A stretch of 64,000 nucleotides of DNA. It comes from SYOC01 sp964441775 (lineage in GTDB: Bacteria; Desulfobacterota; Binatia; Bin18). A program made the translations under genes and the position numbers. The notes beneath the pieces are model-generated. The model saw only the letters and a list, made by a program, of their open reading frames with translations. It was not told where the DNA came from and searched no databases. The stretch is taken from assembly GCA_964441775.1 (NCBI GenBank), contig CAYTVL010000023.1, positions 20,497-84,496 of the forward strand. The letters are read 5' to 3'. Below are positions 61,173 to 64,000 of the stretch, piece by piece. Every line of letters begins with the position of its first letter. Position 1 is the first letter of the stretch.

Positions 61173-62636
61173 ATGACAACGCAATCCAAATCGGCAAAAG
61201 TGCGCTCCCGCCTCACTCATCCGGTGATTGACTCTGATGGGCATATGATCGAGTTCGAGCCGGGTTTCATCGACTATTTGCAAAAAGTGGGCGGAAGCTC
61301 GATGGTGGCGAGGTTTCGCTCGGACGAGCGCAACACTGGGAGTTGGGGACGGCTCTTTGATTGGTATCGCCTCTCGCCCGAGGAGCGACGCGCCCAACGT
61401 ACGACCCGTTCTCCCTGGTGGGCGTTACCGACCAAAAACACCTTGGATCGAGCGACTGCCGTGCTTCCCAAGTTGCTGCACTCGCGTATGGATGAGATCG
61501 GCCTGGACTTCACCGTGCTCTATCCCTCGCTTGGGTTAGCGTTTCCACACATTGAAAACGAAGAACTGCGGCGGGCGACCTGTCGCGCGCTCAATATGTT
61601 CTGCGCCGATTACTTTCGTGAGTATGCCGACCGCATGACGCCTGCAGCTTGCATCCCCATGCACACGCCCCAGGAAGCGATCGAAGAACTGGAACACTGC
61701 GTACAACAGTTAGGATTAAAAGCCATCATGATGGCGGGGCACGTGCAGCGCCCGATTCCCGCCGCTGTCCGCAATGATGCGAGTGTCGGGCACTTTGCTT
61801 TTTGGCTCGATAACTTCTGTATCGATAGCGCATACAGCTATGATCCCGTGTGGGCGAAGTGCGTTGAGCTGAAAGTGCCGCCGACCTTTCATTCGCCCGG
61901 GATGGGCTGGGGCGGACGAACCACGACCAATTACATGTACAATCACACCGGCCACTTTGCCGCCGCCGGCGAAGTCGTTTGCAAGGCGCTGTTCATGAGT
62001 GGCGTCACCCGACGGTTTCCAACGTTGAAATTCGGCTTCCTCGAAAGCGGCGTGGGTTGGGCTGCAGACCTCTACTCCGGCATGGTGGCGCGGTGGAAAA
62101 AGCGGAACCCGAAGGGGTTGGACAATTATAATCCCGCCAATCTCAACCGTGAACTGTGGCTTGATCTCCACCAGCGTTACGGCGGACCGCTCGTGCAGGG
62201 GAAACTTGAACAACTAAAAGAACGCAGCTTCATGGCCGGCACGCCGGAAGATCCATCGACCCTCGACGATTGGGCTGCCTGTGGAGTCGAAAAAGCCGAG
62301 GATCTGAAAGATCTCTTCGTGCCGAATTTCTACTTTGGTTGCGAAGCGGATGATCCGCTCAACGCCACGGCGTTCGATGCGAAGATGAACCCCTTCGGCG
62401 CCCGGCTCCGCGCCATCTTTAGCTCTGACATTGGACATTGGGATGTGCCGGACATGACCGAGGTTCTCGAAGAAGCCTACGAGTTGGTTGAACACGAAGT
62501 GATTAGCGAAAATGATTTCCGTGACTTCGTGTTTACGAACCCTGTGACATTGTGGACAGGAATGAATCCCGACTTTTTCAAGGGTACGGTCGTGGAAAGC
62601 ACCGTCGCCACACTCATGGCGGAAGAGCCGCACTAA
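61173..62636 (+). CDS. metal-dependent amidohydrolase, second copy
   Basis: About 487 residues. The start region reads THPVIDSDGHMIEFEP, the D-x-H type of metal motif, and FSSDIGHWDVPDM near the C-terminus carries the late Asp. It has ALNMFCADYFREYADRM, then ACIPMHTPQEAIEEL, both typical of amidohydrolase_2 decarboxylases. The longer sequence compared with the copy at 36511 suggests a different substrate. AGGAGG lies at 61157-61162; the ATG at 61173 or a GTG at 61167 may be the start. The gene ends with a terminator hairpin. Confidence 0.85.
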   Translation: MTTQSKSAKVRSRLTHPVIDSDGHMIEFEPGFIDYLQKVGGSSMVARFRSDERNTGSWGRLFDWYRLSPEERRAQRTTRSPWWALPTKNTLDRATAVLPKLLHSRMDEIGLDFTVLYPSLGLAFPHIENEELRRATCRALNMFCADYFREYADRMTPAACIPMHTPQEAIEELEHCVQQLGLKAIMMAGHVQRPIPAAVRNDASVGHFAFWLDNFCIDSAYSYDPVWAKCVELKVPPTFHSPGMGWGGRTTTNYMYNHTGHFAAAGEVVCKALFMSGVTRRFPTLKFGFLESGVGWAADLYSGMVARWKKRNPKGLDNYNPANLNRELWLDLHQRYGGPLVQGKLEQLKERSFMAGTPEDPSTLDDWAACGVEKAEDLKDLFVPNFYFGCEADDPLNATAFDAKMNPFGARLRAIFSSDIGHWDVPDMTEVLEEAYELVEHEVISENDFRDFVFTNPVTLWTGMNPDFFKGTVVESTVATLMAEEPH

Positions 62637-62649
62637 AGGAGCACGGACG

Positions 62650-62687
62650 AGAAGGGCGCTGAGTCTACGGAAGTGTTTCGCCCTTCT
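62650..62687 (+). terminator. hairpin after the second amidohydrolase
   Basis: AGAAGGGCG (62650-62658) pairs perfectly with CGCCCTTCT (62679-62687) around a 20-base loop, followed by GTTATTCT. It lies 14 bases after the stop. The T tract is short, so terminator strength is uncertain. Confidence 0.5.
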
Positions 62688-62717
62688 GTTATTCTCAGAG
62701 CGATTTCACTCAGAGTC

Positions 62718-62746
62718 TTGACATACGGTTGACTTTCGTTTTATAT
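62718..62746 (+). promoter_or_regulatory. sigma-70 promoter of the integrase gene
   Basis: TTGACA (62718-62723) and TTATAT (62741-62746) are separated by 17 bases. It lies 24 bases before the ATG of the integrase. No LexA box was recognised. Confidence 0.6.
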
Positions 62747-62770
62747 TCGCCTCCATAAAAAGGAGGCTGT

Positions 62771-63859
62771 ATGGGCTTGGCGTCTGCCGCAACATCAATG
62801 GTCCTTCGTCGTCATTCCTTATCCTCACTTGCGTCCGCTGCTATTGAGAAACCGGTCGTCATCGACGAGGCTTATCGCCCGCCCAGTTACGCAACGCCAC
62901 AGCGCCCGAAATTGCTTGATCACGTCCGTGCCACGATGCGCCTGCGGCATTACAGCCTGCGTACGGAAAAGACTTATCTTCACTGGATCAAGCGGTTTAT
63001 TATGTTTCACCACAAGCGCCATCCGCGTGAGATGCGGGAGCCCGAGGTCGGTCAGTTCTTGTCTTTCCTTGCCACCGACGCCCACGTCAGCGCCGCCACT
63101 CAGAACCAGGCCCTGAACGCGCTCTTGTTTTTGTATCGCAATGTCTTGGAGGCCCCGCTCAGTTACATCAATGGCGTGGTGCGCGCTAAGCGACCGAAAC
63201 GACTGCCAGTTGTTCTTTCTCGCCAAGAAGTGAAAGCACTCCTCGCGGCTCTGGAGGGAACCGAGTGGCTCATGGCGATGTTGTTATACGGAGCCGGGTT
63301 GCGCTTGATGGAATGTCTCCGTCTGCGAGTCAAAGACCTTGACTTTACTAGCAACCAACTGATTGTCCGCGCCGGCAAAGGAGACAAAGACCGGGTCACG
63401 ATGCTGCCGACCGCAGTCCAAGCTCCTTTGCAACGACATCTGGAACGGGTGAAGCAACAATATCAACAAGACATAGCCAACGGGCAAGGCGGGGCTTCGT
63501 TGCTCGACGCCCTAGAGCGAAAATATCCGAACGCGCCCACAGAGTGGGGGTGGCAATTTGTCTTTCCGGCCTCGAAGTACGCGAGAGACCCACGCACCGG
63601 GAAGCTGCGTCGCCATCATCTGCACGAATCGGTGCTGCAGAAAGCGGTCAAGGAAGCCTGTCGCAACACTTGGCTCTCCAAGCCGGCGGGTTGTCACACA
63701 CTGCGCCACTCTTTTGCCACTCATCTTCTGGAAGCAGGATATGATATTCGTACGGTGCAAGAGCTGCTGGGACACAAAGACGTGAGCACGACGATGGTGT
63801 ACACCCATGTGTTGAACCGGGGCGGGCAGGGCGTGCTGAGTCCAGCGGATCGACTCTAG
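62771..63859 (+). CDS. intI: integron-type tyrosine recombinase (IntI-like)
   Basis: A 362-residue tyrosine recombinase. Catalytic residues: Arg178 in GAGLRLMECLRL, Lys203 region, His309 and Arg312 in CHTLRHSFATH, His335 in LLGHKDVST, and Tyr344. The IntI-specific insert before the active site is present (ALERKYPNAPTEWGWQFVFP, residues 247-266), which is the best evidence for an integron integrase over ordinary phage integrases. The N-terminus is about 30 residues longer than IntI1. AAGGAGG and a sigma-70 promoter precede it. No attI or attC was recognised in the 141 bases after it. Confidence 0.88.
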   Translation: MGLASAATSMVLRRHSLSSLASAAIEKPVVIDEAYRPPSYATPQRPKLLDHVRATMRLRHYSLRTEKTYLHWIKRFIMFHHKRHPREMREPEVGQFLSFLATDAHVSAATQNQALNALLFLYRNVLEAPLSYINGVVRAKRPKRLPVVLSRQEVKALLAALEGTEWLMAMLLYGAGLRLMECLRLRVKDLDFTSNQLIVRAGKGDKDRVTMLPTAVQAPLQRHLERVKQQYQQDIANGQGGASLLDALERKYPNAPTEWGWQFVFPASKYARDPRTGKLRRHHLHESVLQKAVKEACRNTWLSKPAGCHTLRHSFATHLLEAGYDIRTVQELLGHKDVSTTMVYTHVLNRGGQGVLSPADRL

Positions 63860-63885
63860 GCCCGCAAAAGAAAACTGAGGAGGCT

Positions 63886-64000
63886 TTGACGTTGTGGGCT
63901 GCTATCGGGACAGATAATGAAAAGAGTCCCGGCGAGATATACTGCGGGCTGATATTGGGCTATACCGCCGAACTGGCGGCCTTTGTCGGCTCGGTAAGAG
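63886..64000 (+). CDS. possible start of a gene after the integrase, cut by window edge
   Basis: An open frame begins TTG ACG TTG and runs to the end (LWAAIGTDNEKSPGE, then YCGLILGYTAELAAFVGS). GAGGAGG at 63877-63883 is well placed for a TTG start at 63892. No family can be named from 38 residues. It could equally be non-coding. Confidence 0.25.
   Translation, partial: MTLWAAIGTDNEKSPGEIYCGLILGYTAELAAFVGSVR

Noticed and set aside
63950..63985. CCGCC-GAACT-GGCGG after the integrase as an attC or attI site
   Set aside because: The stem is only five base pairs and no GTTRRRY core or matching R box is present.
1..64000. tRNA, rRNA genes or a CRISPR array
   Set aside because: No cloverleaf or rRNA-like stretch and no regularly spaced direct repeats were recognised by eye. 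A covariance scan would be needed to exclude small structured RNAs.

Overview
The window reads as one 64 kb stretch of an uncultured, GC-moderate, Gram-negative bacterial scaffold. It contains one 100-N scaffold gap. The mix of genes (DUF1329 exported proteins, SMP-30/NHL beta-propellers, metal-dependent amidohydrolases of the amidohydrolase_2 type, enoyl-CoA hydratases, several alpha/beta hydrolases, sigma-54 control and a Tad pilus) recalls deltaproteobacterium-like environmental lineages such as Binatota or Tectomicrobia. This placement is an inference from gene content only; no rRNA or tRNA gene was seen.

Layout. 1-8.9 kb: end of a beta-propeller gene, an epoxide-hydrolase-like enzyme, a PAS-GGDEF diguanylate cyclase, rpe, an S1-repeat protein, glnE, and a protein cut by the gap. 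9.1-15.2 kb: an outer-membrane porin behind a well-matched sigma-54 promoter, then a start/stop-overlapping trio (MshEN-AAA ATPase, sigma-54 activator, GT-C-like membrane protein). 15.2-19.9 kb: polysaccharide-type genes (AT-rich FAD oxidoreductase, GT87, another membrane protein) with decayed gene fragments between them. 19.8-33.6 kb: a complete-looking Tad/Flp pilus locus. tadE and two tadG-like genes, lying in a 1.3 kb tandem duplication, point left; two flp pilins (sigma-54 promoter plus a 12-bp palindrome), tadV, rcpC, rcpA, tadZ, tadA, tadB, tadC, a DUF192 gene and a SPOR lipoprotein point right. 33.6-55.3 kb: metabolic and catabolic genes (argE, SDR, pdxJ, amidohydrolase, enoyl-CoA hydratases, quinone oxidoreductase, NUDIX, M20 peptidase, MFS exporter, PEP-mutase family, RidA, DUF1329) and a DUF4258/DUF2283 pair. 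55.4-59.1 kb: a single-chain restriction-modification enzyme coupled to a DUF433/PIN-like pair. 59.1-64 kb: a methyltransferase, a hydrolase, a second amidohydrolase, and an integron-type integrase at the right edge.

How the parts may work together. The pilus locus, the sigma-54 promoters, the sigma-54 activator, the MshEN-AAA ATPase and the diguanylate cyclase together suggest surface-attachment control in which c-di-GMP may take part; this is inference. The catabolic genes include several paralogous pairs (beta-propellers, DUF1329, amidohydrolases, enoyl-CoA hydratases), consistent with degradation of hydrophobic or aromatic substrates. The most unusual local features are the mosaic tandem duplication of tadG, the gene remnants around the AT-rich FAD gene, the start-codon hairpin of the SPOR lipoprotein, the restriction/toxin-antitoxin-like operon, and the integron integrase.
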